Shown: positions 25,351 to 33,857 of the stretch, piece by piece | Numbering within the stretch: the first letter of the stretch is position 1 | How the letters are laid out: each line of letters begins with the position of its first letter | Origin: Cupriavidus lacunae | Lineage (GTDB): Bacteria > Pseudomonadota > Gammaproteobacteria > Burkholderiales > Burkholderiaceae | Reading direction: 5' to 3' | Length of the DNA: 40,575 nucleotides | Assembly (NCBI RefSeq): GCF_003353055.1 | Contig: NZ_QKWJ01000066.1 | Span: 1 to 40,575 of the forward strand | Made by a program: the position numbers and the translations under genes | Notes under the pieces: model-generated | What the model was told of the DNA's origin: nothing | Seen by the model: the letters and a program-made list of their open reading frames with translations, nothing else | Database searches by the model: none

Positions 25351-26503
25351 ATGCGAAATTCCGCTTACGCAGCCGGCAGAGAGGAACTCGTGCTGGCGGT
25401 CTCACTTGAGCTTGCCACGGCCAGCTGGAAGATAGCGTGCCACGACGGTCGCCGCGACAAACCAGCGGTGCACACCCTTACCAATCCGCAGGCCGGGGCG
25501 CGCCTCCAGGCCGCCCTGGATCTGATCGAGCGCCAGAAGCAGCAATGGTCGCTGCCAGCCGGCGTACGCACCGTTGTCTGCTACGAAGCCGGCCAGGACG
25601 CGTTCTGGATCTGTCGTGCACTGCAGGCACATGGCACTGAATGTTACGTCCTCGATGCCGCGAGCATTCCGGTCGCACGCCACAGGCGGCGGGCGAAGAC
25701 GGACCGCCTGGATGCCATCAAGCTCGTGCTCAATCTGCGCGCATGGCTGCACGGCGAGCGCGACCGCATGCACGTCGTTCACGTACCCTCCGTACAGGAC
25801 GAGGCGCTGCGCCACCTGACCCGCGATCGCGCAGAGCTCCAGAAGGAGGTCCTGCAGCACCGCAACCGGATCGGAAAGCTGTTGCGCACGCTCGGCTGCT
25901 GGGACGACCTCAAACATGGGTTCGCCAGCCGGGCTTGCCCGGGGGGAGGTCAGGTGCTATGACGGTTCCCCACTGTCCCCCGAAATGCACGACCGGCTCC
26001 TGCGCGAATGCGAACGGCTCGCTCTCGCCAGGCAGCAGCTCGCCACCCTGGAAAAGGCGCGTCACCAAGCCCTTCCCGCCACGGTGCGCCAAAGGATCGA
26101 TCACCTCACACGCCTGAAGGGAGTGGGCCAGATTGGCGCGTCCCGGCTGGTGCTTGAACTGTTCTGGCGGCAGTTCGACAACCGCCGTCAGGTCGGTTCT
26201 TGCACCGGTCTCGTCCCGCAGCCGTACGACAGCGGCGACAGTCACACCGATCAGGGCATCAGTAAACAGGGCAACCGGCGCGTACGGTCACTGCTGGTCG
26301 AGATGGCCTGGTACTGGCTGCGCTACCAGCCCGGCAGCGCGCTTGCGCAGTGGTTCCGCCATCGCACTGAGGGCACCGGCGCCAACCGGCGCGCGCGACG
26401 CATTGCGATCGTCGCGGTGGCGCGGCGGCTGGTGATCCTCCTGTGGCGCTATCTCGAGGACGGCGTGATCCCCCAAGGAGCACAGCTTAAGTCGTCCGCA
26501 TAG
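25351..26503 (+). pseudogene. IS110-family transposase 2, frameshifted
   Basis: ATG at 25351 with AAAGGAGGG upstream opens MRNSAYAAGREELVLAVSLE, then the DEDD-type blocks CYEAGQDAFWICRALQAHG and RHRRRAKTDRLDAIKLVLNL. The frame ends at 25962. The +1 frame carries EVRCYDGSPLSPEMHDRLLR, the transposase-20 region RLKGVGQIGASRLVLELFWR, QGISKQGNRRVRSLLVEMAW, and a stop at 26503. The switch point is a G6 run near 25943; removing one G restores a protein of about 383 residues. It is homologous to the preceding gene but clearly diverged, so the two are separate insertions rather than a fresh duplication. Confidence 0.85.
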
Positions 26504-27484
26504 CCAGGCAGACGTCGATACCCGCAACGCTCACTACCAGCCAGACTGGCTCCACCATCAGGGCTATGAAGCGGAAGTACCCGGCGGCTACCGTGGTTGT
26601 TCATGCAACCGATGCTGATAGATGGGGTACCTCCCCGGAACACTTTCCGGCGCAATGCGCATACTGCATCAGGCTGGCTCTACGCCAGCGGATAGAAGAA
26701 GGTCGGGACGCCAGGTCCCACGCGCGCGACAACCGGCTTCACGTTGGCCCAGGCGGTGCCAGGGGGAGGTGCGCAGAATCGGACGTGCCATTCAAGCACA
26801 GTTACATGAATGCCGCCGGTAGGGTGGCAGGCGCAATAACCCGCGCCCGCCACCCCCTGTGCCAGCGTATCGCGCTTCGCAGCGTCAAGGGGTCGCTGAC
26901 GCCAGGCTTCGCCTGCCCTTGACCCCTGCTACGCGCTTTCCTGACAAGGAGCCCCTCAGGAGGATGTGTACACCGCCTTGACAAATACTTACCCTTCATA
27001 GAAGAAGGTAGCCCGGCAATGGCCGGTATTTAGCACCCCGACCTCCTCAGTTTCGCCCGCCGCGTCAGTCGGCGAACGAAAAATAATGGCTTGCAAGGAA
27101 AGACGTATCGAGCCGCCTACCTGAAATCCCGATACTGAAGGGGGTTGACATCCTTGCCCTCATAGAAGGCTCCTTTGTCGGAGGGACGGAAAAAGGAACT
27201 ACGACTGCTTGTCCGTGGATGGAGTTCCACGGAGGATGGTAGGAACGACACTGAGTGAACTCGGTGCGAGGACGCGCTGAGTATGCGCACACCGAGCCTT
27301 TACCGTAAACCGTCTTGTCGGTGGAATCAAGCTCCACGTGTGCTGCGATGCAGCGGAACGCAGCTGACACACATCGGATCGTTGGTTGATGTCTCAGGCG
27401 TTTCGCGACACCATGGCGAGCCGGATCACTGTTGATCGCGACAAAGGTTATACTCCGCGCTCCAACGAATAACGGATAATCAAC
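26504..27484. other. About 980 bases of structured non-coding sequence
   Basis: The 3' flank of the second IS110-type gene contains a nested hairpin: AGGGGTC (26888-26894) pairs with GACCCCT (26921-26927) around an inner CAGGC/GCCTG stem (26903-26915). Farther on, two similar stem-loops of the form CTTGTC-GTGGA...TCCACG occur at 27208-27232 and 27314-27339. A TATACT sequence at about 27450 may be the -10 of the H1-like gene. No protein gene is supported; the minus-strand frame 27065-27721 has no ribosome site and runs antisense into the H1-like gene. Confidence 0.4.
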
Positions 27485-27946
27485 ATGGTCGCAGCAACCA
27501 AAGCAACGACGCCGACGAGCGCGGTTACCAAGAGGATGCCTGTCGCAAAGAAGCTGACGGTACCGACGAAGAAGGCGAGCGTGCTCGCACGTGAAGCCCA
27601 GGCAGCGAAGAAGCGCTTGCTGAAACTGCGGGCCGACACGAAGAAGGCCATTGAAGCAGCAAAGCGTGAGGTCGCGAAAGCAGCGGAGGCCGCAAGGTCC
27701 GCAGCGCGTTTTGAGAAACAAGCCGCAAAGGACAAGCTCGCGGCGAAAAAGGCGAAGGCTGCTGGCGCCAAGAAGGCTTCAGGCAAAGCTGCCGCCACGA
27801 AGGTCGCCCCGAAGAAGGCAGCGGCCGGTCGCAAAGCCGCCGCGACTGTTGCGCCGAAGAAGGCTGCGGTGAATTCCGTGACGAAGAAACGAGCCCCGGC
27901 GAAGAAGGTGGCACGGACCGTCGCGACACCCGAAGCTTCGGCGTAA
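27485..27946 (+). CDS. Histone H1-like lysine/alanine-rich DNA-binding protein
   Basis: A 153-residue protein made almost entirely of Lys, Ala, Thr, Val and Arg. The N-terminus is MVAATKATTPTSAVTKRMPV. A central helical stretch (AREAQAAKKRLLKLRADTKK, AIEAAKREVAKAAEAARSAA) is followed by PKKAA-type repeats (KVAPKKAAAGRKAA, TVAPKKAAVNSVTKK). This is the composition of bacterial H1-like proteins (HctB or AlgP type), which bind and compact DNA. It has no signal peptide. It probably acts on the nucleoid together with the H-NS proteins encoded nearby. The ribosome site is weak (GGATAATCAAC). Confidence 0.85.
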   Translation: MVAATKATTPTSAVTKRMPVAKKLTVPTKKASVLAREAQAAKKRLLKLRADTKKAIEAAKREVAKAAEAARSAARFEKQAAKDKLAAKKAKAAGAKKASGKAAATKVAPKKAAAGRKAAATVAPKKAAVNSVTKKRAPAKKVARTVATPEASA

Positions 27947-28444
27947 TCTTTCGCCTACGGCTGGTATTGGCCCTCGACAACCGGTCGATTGAGGCAGGAT
28001 GGGCGCAAACCGGCGCCCAATCTTGAGCACCCCGGACAGGCCCCATCGAGCTCGGGCCAATTCTTTGCCTTCTTGCCGTATCGGGCTCTAGCTCATGCTT
28101 CGTTAGGGCAGCGGACGCATGATCCGTTGGCGCTGTGTGCGACTCACGAGAGGCCCACCACATCGCCTATCCGGCGCGCCCCCATATCTTGATCCCACGA
28201 TTTTCCTCTCGCTTAACGCTGACCGTCTGAATACGCCAATACGTGTCCATGGCATCCCCCTGCGGCTGTGCGTACCCGTTTCTGCGAACCGTGAAGAGGA
28301 GAGTCTCCGAATGTGGGCATCTTGCGCGCCCGTGACATCCAGACTGCGTGGTCATGTGAAAACGCGTGGCGGCTGCGCAGGCGCTTGAAATTGCCGATCA
28401 ATGCGGTCCACAGGACACCGGGTGGTCGACGCGGCGCGCGATAG
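27947..28444. other. Intergenic after the H1-like gene
   Basis: No terminator or gene recognised. Short frames are Arg/Pro-rich and lack ribosome sites. Confidence 0.35.
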
Positions 28445-28733
28445 CAGCGGCAAAGAAAGCTCTCCACCTCGCGGAAGAGAGCCGTGGAACGTCCAAGAAG
28501 AAATCGGGCACCCGTTGTCAAGTACCCAGGTTCAGTATCCGCCAAGCTCCCCGGGCACGCAATGCCTCGCGATTGAATGCGTGCAGAAGCGAAAAAAATC
28601 TATGGTCACCCCCACTTTTGCAACCCTGGGTTTTGATGGAGTGGTTGGCTTGCCTAAATCTATCCGGCGTCGTTGTGGGGATGAATCCCTGCGCCACGAT
28701 GAGAGTCGCGCCTGACGGACCTCAAAAGAACCG

Positions 28734-28756
28734 CGGCTTCGGAAGCCGATTTTTTT
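28734..28756 (+). terminator. Rho-independent terminator within the IS1111-type non-coding end
   Basis: CGGCTT (28734-28739) pairs with AAGCCG (28743-28748) over a 3-base loop, followed by A and seven T residues. It is oriented against the transposase gene and may insulate the element or be part of its structured RNA. Confidence 0.65.
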
Positions 28757-28868
28757 ACCAGGTTCTCCGTCGGGCCGGTGTGCCGTTCACGTCATCAGAA
28801 TGTCAGCGGTCGCGAAACCAGGTGGGTGGGCTTCGATATAGCAGTGGCGGTATGGGTATGGCGGGCGC

Positions 28869-29894
28869 TCAGGCTTGCGGAGCCGCCACGTCCGCCTTGA
28901 ATGCGGTGTGGTGCGCTGCCAGTGCCCATGCCATGCGAGCCAGCTTGTTCGCCAGTGCACAGGCCACGACGTTCGAGTGCCGTCGCATCAGCATGACCCG
29001 AACCCAGTCGGCCAATCGACCGGTTTGCCGCTCCAAGCGCTGCATGTAGGTGCGGGCGCATTGGACCAACAGGCGCCGGATGTTCTTGTCGCCTCTCTTG
29101 CTGATGCCCAATAGGTTGGCCCGCCCGCCAGTGCTGTACTGACGCGGCACCAATCCGAGCGAGGCGGCAAAGTCGCGGCTGCATCCATATTGCTTGCCAT
29201 CGCCCATCTCGGCGGCCAGTACGCTCGCGGTGATCGGGCCCACGCCGGGGATCGACAGTAGGCGTTGGCCCAGGTCATCCTCTGCAAGCTGTTGACTCAG
29301 CTCCTTGTCGATCTCGCCAATCTGCTCGCTGAGGTACTTGAAGTGGGCATGCAATCGCTCAAGGATGCTAACCAGGCGCGGTGGAAGCGGATGCTCGGTC
29401 AGCACGGCCGGCAGGCGCTTGATGACCGCTAGGCCGACCGGCAGGCTGATGCCGAATTCGAGCAGGAAGCCGTGGATCTGGTTGACCGTCTTGGTGCGAT
29501 CGCGGATGAGCGATTCGCGCACACGGTGCAGCGCCGAGAGTGTTTGCTGCGCCTCCGTCTTGGGGCTCACAATCCGCATGGAGGGGCGCGATGCTGCCTC
29601 GCAGATCACCTCGGCGTCGACGAAGTCATTCTTGTTGCCCTTAACGAAGGGTCGCACGAACTGCGGTGAAATGAGTTTAACCTGATGCCCCAGCGTCTCC
29701 AGCTTGCGGGCCATGTAGTGGGCACCGGCGCAGGCTTCCATGACCACGGTACAGGCCTGCAACGTGGCGAGGAACTCAATCAACTGCTTGCGGTTGACCT
29801 TCTTGCGGAACACGGCCTTGCCTTGCCGGTCCTTGCAGTGAAGATGAAAGCTGTGCTTGCCAAGGTCGATTCCGACCAGCGTGACGTTCTGCAT
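28869..29894 (-). CDS. IS110-family transposase (IS1111 group)
   Basis: A 341-residue transposase starting MQNVTLVGIDLGKHSFHLHC with GGAGG 5 bases before the ATG at 29894; an upstream start at 29918 lacks a ribosome site. The DEDD RuvC-like domain has Asp in VGIDLGKHSF, Glu in VVMEACAGAH, and the KNDFVDAEVICEAA block. The C-terminal domain has LLSIPGVGPITASVLAAEMG, SLGLVPRQYSTGGRANLLGI and SKRGDKNIRRLLVQCARTYM. All conserved parts are present, so it is probably active. It is only distantly related to the two IS110-type genes at 23960-26503. Confidence 0.93.
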   Translation of the reverse strand: MQNVTLVGIDLGKHSFHLHCKDRQGKAVFRKKVNRKQLIEFLATLQACTVVMEACAGAHYMARKLETLGHQVKLISPQFVRPFVKGNKNDFVDAEVICEAASRPSMRIVSPKTEAQQTLSALHRVRESLIRDRTKTVNQIHGFLLEFGISLPVGLAVIKRLPAVLTEHPLPPRLVSILERLHAHFKYLSEQIGEIDKELSQQLAEDDLGQRLLSIPGVGPITASVLAAEMGDGKQYGCSRDFAASLGLVPRQYSTGGRANLLGISKRGDKNIRRLLVQCARTYMQRLERQTGRLADWVRVMLMRRHSNVVACALANKLARMAWALAAHHTAFKADVAAPQA

Positions 29895-30169
29895 GATGGC
29901 CTCCGTAAAGAGAAACACCTTACCAGCGTGACCCGCTCGTAGGGTGCGGGGGTGACCATCTCATTAGAACCCTCGCCACCGGAGGTGGTAACGCGGGTGG
30001 TAGCAGGACTTTTCAGACAGCAGCATACGGTCAGATTTAACGCAGGATTTGATGGCGTCTTCGTGCGCAGTTCTGTGTGGCTGGCAACGCTTCAGAGTCG
30101 CGCGACGCACCCTGGCCTCTCCAGGGCGGCGGCGATGACGTGCCGCCGTATCGGGCGCAAGTAGGTGGG

Positions 30170-30300
30170 GAATGGGCTGCCACTGGTGGCACTGGAAGCG
30201 GCAGGGTGCTTTGAACCGCCCCCGCCCCCTCCGCCGGTCAGCGACCGCCATGCCGAGGAATTACCTGGGGCGGGCAGGGGAGATGCCGGCAAGTCATGGG
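30170..30300 (+). pseudogene. H-NS-family remnant
   Basis: The frame reads LVALEAAGCFEPPPPPPP followed by VSDRHAEE, and a shifted frame then gives GRAGEMPASHG. This matches the LAAAGCF-polyproline-CYRNAEG...GQGEMP layout of the frameshifted gene at 8865-9112, but with more damage and no N-terminus. It lies just after repeat copy B. Confidence 0.5.
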
Positions 30301-30376
30301 CTGGACCAACGATCCTCTGCACCAGTTCGTGATTCGTGGCCACCGCTACGGGGAAGTTCGCTAGGGCGCTCTGATG

Positions 30377-31255
30377 TTATCGCGTACGGATATAGGCTTC
30401 GAAGAGACCCGGGTGCAGGCTGCGTAAGTCCTTTCGCCGCTCTACCAAATCATGCCGGCGGCCTTCGCGCTCAAGGGTCAACAACTCCAGCATGATCCGC
30501 ATCCCCTGTTCGGGTAATGTGTGCGTCGAGGGCTCAGACCCGCGTAAGAGAGCAGCAAGTCCCGGTCTTTCCGTCATTGCCCAAGCGGGAAACCAGGCAA
30601 GATCATCGGTTGTGCCGTCACCGTCGAAATTCGCATCGAACAGCCGGCGCAGCGCCAGCAATGACGAATCACCGAGCGTTTGCATGAGCGCGCCGAGCTT
30701 CCTCGGCGACAGCCAAGCAAGCTCGGCCAAAAGAGGCCACGCCGGATCAAGCCCCTGGAGCCGGTAGACCGTCTCGGCCATCCAGGCGAGCGGGATTGGA
30801 ATTCGTCGCCATGACCCGATTCGCTTGATGCTTTCACATGCCGCAGTCCACTCCGCTGCGCGCATCCATAGCGGCGCCGCATGCCATTCGGGCATCTCCT
30901 GGTGAAACGGTAATTGAGAGGCGGCCCGGGCGACGGCACGCCACAGTGGTAAGCACCAAGCCACGCCAGCTGCGTCGCCGAATGCTCGGCGCGCTGCCGG
31001 CACGCACGGCGAACACCACGCTTCGCAAGTGTCGCGCAGTGCCGTGTGAGTCGTGAAGTGTTCGTGGACGGGAACCTCAAGCACACATACAAGTGTCTCC
31101 AGGGTCGGCACAAGCGCGTCGTCTGGATATTCCGCGGCCAGGCGCTGCAGTGCTTCACGCCCGGCGTCGGCATTGCGTTGCTCAAGCGCCGTGAGCACGT
31201 CGTTGCGAAGCATGACATCGCGGCTATCTTCGAAGAGATCGAGCTGATTCGTCAC
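30377..31255 (-). CDS. Hypothetical protein, about 292 residues
   Basis: From a likely GTG start at 31255 the protein reads MTNQLDLFEDSRDVMLRNDV, LTALEQRNADAGREALQRLA, AEYPDDALVPTLETLVCVLE, with a helical Leu/Ala/Trp-rich body and a C-terminus GLFEAYIRTR. The N-terminal repeats look like TPR-type helices. Similar proteins starting NQLDLF are known to me only as uncharacterised Burkholderiales proteins. The open frame extends upstream to 31510, but that part is basic and irregular. No partner gene is evident. The start codon is uncertain because the ribosome site (ACGGGAACGCC) is weak. Confidence 0.65.
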   Translation of the reverse strand: MTNQLDLFEDSRDVMLRNDVLTALEQRNADAGREALQRLAAEYPDDALVPTLETLVCVLEVPVHEHFTTHTALRDTCEAWCSPCVPAARRAFGDAAGVAWCLPLWRAVARAASQLPFHQEMPEWHAAPLWMRAAEWTAACESIKRIGSWRRIPIPLAWMAETVYRLQGLDPAWPLLAELAWLSPRKLGALMQTLGDSSLLALRRLFDANFDGDGTTDDLAWFPAWAMTERPGLAALLRGSEPSTHTLPEQGMRIMLELLTLEREGRRHDLVERRKDLRSLHPGLFEAYIRTR

Positions 31256-31484
31256 GGCGTTCCCGTTGATTGTCAGATTGCACCCCTGCAGGACCGGCCC
31301 GACATCACCGGGCACAACAAGCCTTCGGGGATGGTAGCTCGTGCCGCGACGACGGGCAATCCGCGACCGGCCAGCCATCTCCGTGTGCGAGATAAGACTT
31401 ACCCCTAAGGTGGTGAAGCAAATCAAGGCGCGACTCCCGGCGCTGATTCTGTTTTGGACGTCTGGAAGGCTGCATGGCAATGCG

Positions 31485-31859
31485 TTACTCCGTCCACACA
31501 GCATCGACATCCCTCGTTAGATGTCCAGCGAGGATGTAATCCCCGAGCTTCGCCGCTTTTACCTCCAGGCGCTCCAAGTCACCCGCTGGCAGCATGCTGA
31601 GCTCAAATTGGCAGTAAAGATTGCGCTGACGGAACGTCAACTTTGGACGACTCAGTCCGGCAACGAGCGCCGAGGGCGAGCTAACGGCAATACTCTCATG
31701 GCCGCGATATTGGACACTTATACCAAGCTTTTCGCCCAGCCTGCCAAGTTCAATCGCATCCTGCCATCCCGACTCGTAGTCCAAATCCACGACCGTGACG
31801 CCCTCTGTTTCCAGGAGCTTTAGTGCTTCGCCTTTGGTCGCAGCCAGAGCTGTCGCCAT
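31485..31859 (-). CDS. Unknown small protein family, copy 2 (intact)
   Basis: A 124-residue protein starting MATALAATKGEALKLLETEG with GGAGGCGGCA just before the ATG at 31859. Conserved blocks shared with the frameshifted paralogue at 12642-13017 are DLDYESGWQDA, LGEK, YRGHESI, SRPKLTFRQRNLYCQF and KLGDYILAGHLTRD. Predicted order is helix, strand, helix, strand, a basic RPKLTFRQRN segment, helix. There is no signal peptide or transmembrane segment. The family was not recognised. High conservation of the middle block across the two copies suggests it is functionally important. It is transcribed alone. Confidence 0.78.
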   Translation of the reverse strand: MATALAATKGEALKLLETEGVTVVDLDYESGWQDAIELGRLGEKLGISVQYRGHESIAVSSPSALVAGLSRPKLTFRQRNLYCQFELSMLPAGDLERLEVKAAKLGDYILAGHLTRDVDAVWTE

Positions 31860-32288
31860 TGCCGCCTCCCCTGCTAGTAGGACCTGTGGCGATTCGCGCT
31901 TCTACGGCCCAGATTCATATTGCATGGCAACATTGTAAGCGGGGAATGGTCTACTTCGTCAGGTCTTGTCGTCCCGCGTGCGGCTTTGACTTAAGAACCT
32001 GTACTGGTGGATGAAGTAACCTTGCGCGGGCGCAGTCGCGGTTACGCATTCGACAGACTCCTGATCAGGTAAATTGGTGATCATTCAGAGATAATCAGGT
32101 GACAGCGGACTGCCACTTTGCAAACGGAGCGCGGCCGATAGGTCATGCACAGTTGCACGAGGTCGTATGGGGCGTGTTTACCCAGACCGTGGCCGAGACG
32201 CATGGCGGGCCTACACTCGCCGGCCGCCCACGGTCACGTCATCGTTCCGCCTATTCCACTCAAACCAAGTCACCTACCCCAACGACCG
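31860..32288. other. Divergent intergenic region
   Basis: Contains the upstream regions of the minus-strand gene at 31485 and the plus-strand metallophosphoesterase. TGATCA...GTGATCA near 32062-32083 is an imperfect palindrome and could be an operator. No gene seen. Confidence 0.35.
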
Positions 32289-33011
32289 ATGTCTGAAGGC
32301 CATGTATTCGTTTGCGGCGACCCCCATGGCGAGTTCGGCCCGCTGATTGAAAGCGTCCACGATCACCGCCCCGAGGCAGTGGTGCTCGCTGGCGACATCC
32401 AGGCCAGGCGCCCACTGGATGAAGAGCTCGCCAGCATCCTTCCTCTGACGCAGGTGTGGTGGATTCCTGGCAATCACGACACCGACAGCGATGCCGACTA
32501 CGACAACCTGTTCCGCTCGGGCCTGGCCGACCGGAACCTGGATGGCAGGGTGGTCACGATTGCAGGCCTTCGGATTGCAGGGTTGGGGGGGATTTTTCGG
32601 GGCCAGATCTGGATGCCGCCCGAAGCACCGCGCGTAGAGAGCGGGTCTGACTACCTTGCCAAATGTGGGAAGGGAAACTATTGGCGGGGCGGTCTGCCGC
32701 GGCGCCATCGCAGCACGATCTTCCCGCAGACGTACGACGCGCTATTGAGTCAGCGTGCGGATGTCCTGATCAGCCACGAGGCTCCGACTTGCCACCCACA
32801 CGGGTTCAATGCGATTGACACGCTCATCGAAGCGATGGGCGTGCAACGCGCTTTCCACGGTCATCACCACGAATCCACGGTTTATCCGAACACAGGACCG
32901 TGCCGCTTCTTCGGGCTCGGTGCGTGCGCTGTGGCCACGATCGACGGAGAATTCTTGCGCAGCGTCCTGACTTGTCCGGATCAAGGCGAAACAGGCTCGA
33001 TCAGCGGTTGA
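32289..33011 (+). CDS. Calcineurin-like metallophosphoesterase
   Basis: A 240-residue enzyme of the binuclear metal phosphoesterase superfamily. Motifs in order: Asp11-x-His13 (CGDPHGEFG), Asp36 (VVLAGDIQ), Asn62-His63 (IPGNHDTDSD), His163 (VLISHEAP) and the final His190-Gly-His192-His193 (FHGHHHESTVY). All metal ligands and the catalytic His are present, so it should hydrolyse a phosphomonoester or phosphodiester; the substrate cannot be read from the sequence. The ATG at 32289 is chosen because the motif starts 10 residues later as usual; the longer open frame upstream is not conserved-looking. It appears to be monocistronic. Confidence 0.9.
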   Translation: MSEGHVFVCGDPHGEFGPLIESVHDHRPEAVVLAGDIQARRPLDEELASILPLTQVWWIPGNHDTDSDADYDNLFRSGLADRNLDGRVVTIAGLRIAGLGGIFRGQIWMPPEAPRVESGSDYLAKCGKGNYWRGGLPRRHRSTIFPQTYDALLSQRADVLISHEAPTCHPHGFNAIDTLIEAMGVQRAFHGHHHESTVYPNTGPCRFFGLGACAVATIDGEFLRSVLTCPDQGETGSISG

Positions 33012-33435
33012 GGTTCGCAAGCAACTCTATTGGGCACCAGCGGGCTGGGCAAAAAACGACTGGCGCGTTTCCGGATTGTGCACGAAGGTCAGCTCACGGG
33101 AGGCCCACCACTCAACCGCAGATGCGCAGCAGCGTAAGCCTTCGTTGTATGCGGATCGCTTGCACCGAACTCCATTCCATCGCCCAATCGGATTTCAGGC
33201 CGCCGAGCGTACCCGTTTCTGCGAGCCACGGCATCGGGGCAAATCTCCGCCATTCCTGGGGAGGACGATATCTTCGTGGCACTTTATTCGCCGCCGACCG
33301 CTGTTACAGGCCCATACGAATATTCATTAAGGTGAATGGAATGTTAAGTTCCGTATGAAGGTAGAGAACGAATACCTTGCAGATGGTCTTTGGAATGCGT
33401 ATAAGTCAATTGTGACTGAACAATTGGAGGCAAAA
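33012..33435. other. Upstream region of hns copy 2
   Basis: The last 110 bases before the hns start are AT-rich compared with the surroundings, as expected for an H-NS-autoregulated promoter. No gene seen. Confidence 0.4.
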
Positions 33436-33750
33436 ATGGCAACCTATCAGGATTTGTTGGCGCAGAAGCAAGCGTTGGAAGCCAAAATCGAAGAGGCGCG
33501 TTCGACTGAGGTCGCGGGCGTCGTCGAAAAGATTCGCGAGCTAATGGTTCGGTATAGCCTGTCGCCGGAAGACGTGGCACCGCGGCGTCGTCGGGGCCGG
33601 CCCGCAAGTACAGCGTCCGCGGCCACCGAGAAAGCGCCGCTGCCGCCGAAGTACATGGATCCCAAAACGGGCAAAACCTGGTCGGGACGTGGCCGGACGC
33701 CGGCGTGGCTGGGCAAACGGCCCGAGCGTTTCCTTATCCAGCAGGAATGA
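33436..33750 (+). CDS. hns: H-NS-family nucleoid protein, copy 2
   Basis: A 104-residue protein: coiled-coil N-terminus (MATYQDLLAQKQALEAKIEE, EVAGVVEKIRELMVRYSLSP), AT-hook-like RRRRGRP (50-56), and the H-NS DNA-binding block DPKTGKTWSGRGRTPAWL near residues 75-92. GGAGG lies 7 bases before the ATG at 33436. Very similar in layout to hns copy 1 at 20730-21041, so the two proteins may form mixed oligomers. It is followed after about 110 bases by structured repeat copy C. Confidence 0.93.
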   Translation: MATYQDLLAQKQALEAKIEEARSTEVAGVVEKIRELMVRYSLSPEDVAPRRRRGRPASTASAATEKAPLPPKYMDPKTGKTWSGRGRTPAWLGKRPERFLIQQE

Positions 33751-33857
33751 GCGATTGCAACGCCAATGTGAGCGGGTCGGGGCAGGCAACTCGTCATGGG
33801 AATGGCCAGCCCGCGGCGGACCGCGCAACACACGCGGTCAAATCGGGCGAAGACCGA

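Larger units (their letters stand above)
28602..29959 (-). mobile_element. IS110-family (IS1111 group) insertion sequence
   Basis: Perfect 12-bp inverted repeats ATGGTCACCCCC (28602-28613) and GGGGGTGACCAT (29948-29959) bound a transposase gene. IS1111-group elements have such subterminal repeats and no target duplication; the exact tips probably lie a few bases outside. About 255 bases between the transposase stop and the 28602 end are non-coding, where this group encodes its guide RNA. The element lies within structured repeat copy B. Confidence 0.88.
28445..30010 (+). repeat. Structured repeat element, copy B, split by an IS1111-type element
   Basis: The 5' part (28445-28600) has a GCTCTC/GAGAGC hairpin, then GAACGTCCAAGAAGAAATCG, and ends GCGAAAAAAA. 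The 3' core (29966-30010) starts AGAACCC, holds ACGCGGGT and ends GGTAGCAGGACT. Between them sits the IS. Joining the two parts gives the same order as the uninterrupted copy at 33858-34035, so the IS inserted between the A-run and the core hairpin. Confidence 0.75.

Noticed and set aside
26980..27185. Two TTGACA...TAGAAG stretches considered as paired promoters or CRISPR-like repeats
   Set aside because: Spacing to a -10 is wrong, there are only two, and no repeat-spacer periodicity exists.
27065..27721. 218-codon minus-strand frame upstream of and antisense to the H1-like gene
   Set aside because: No ribosome site or family motif; part of it is the complement of the Lys/Ala-rich repeats.
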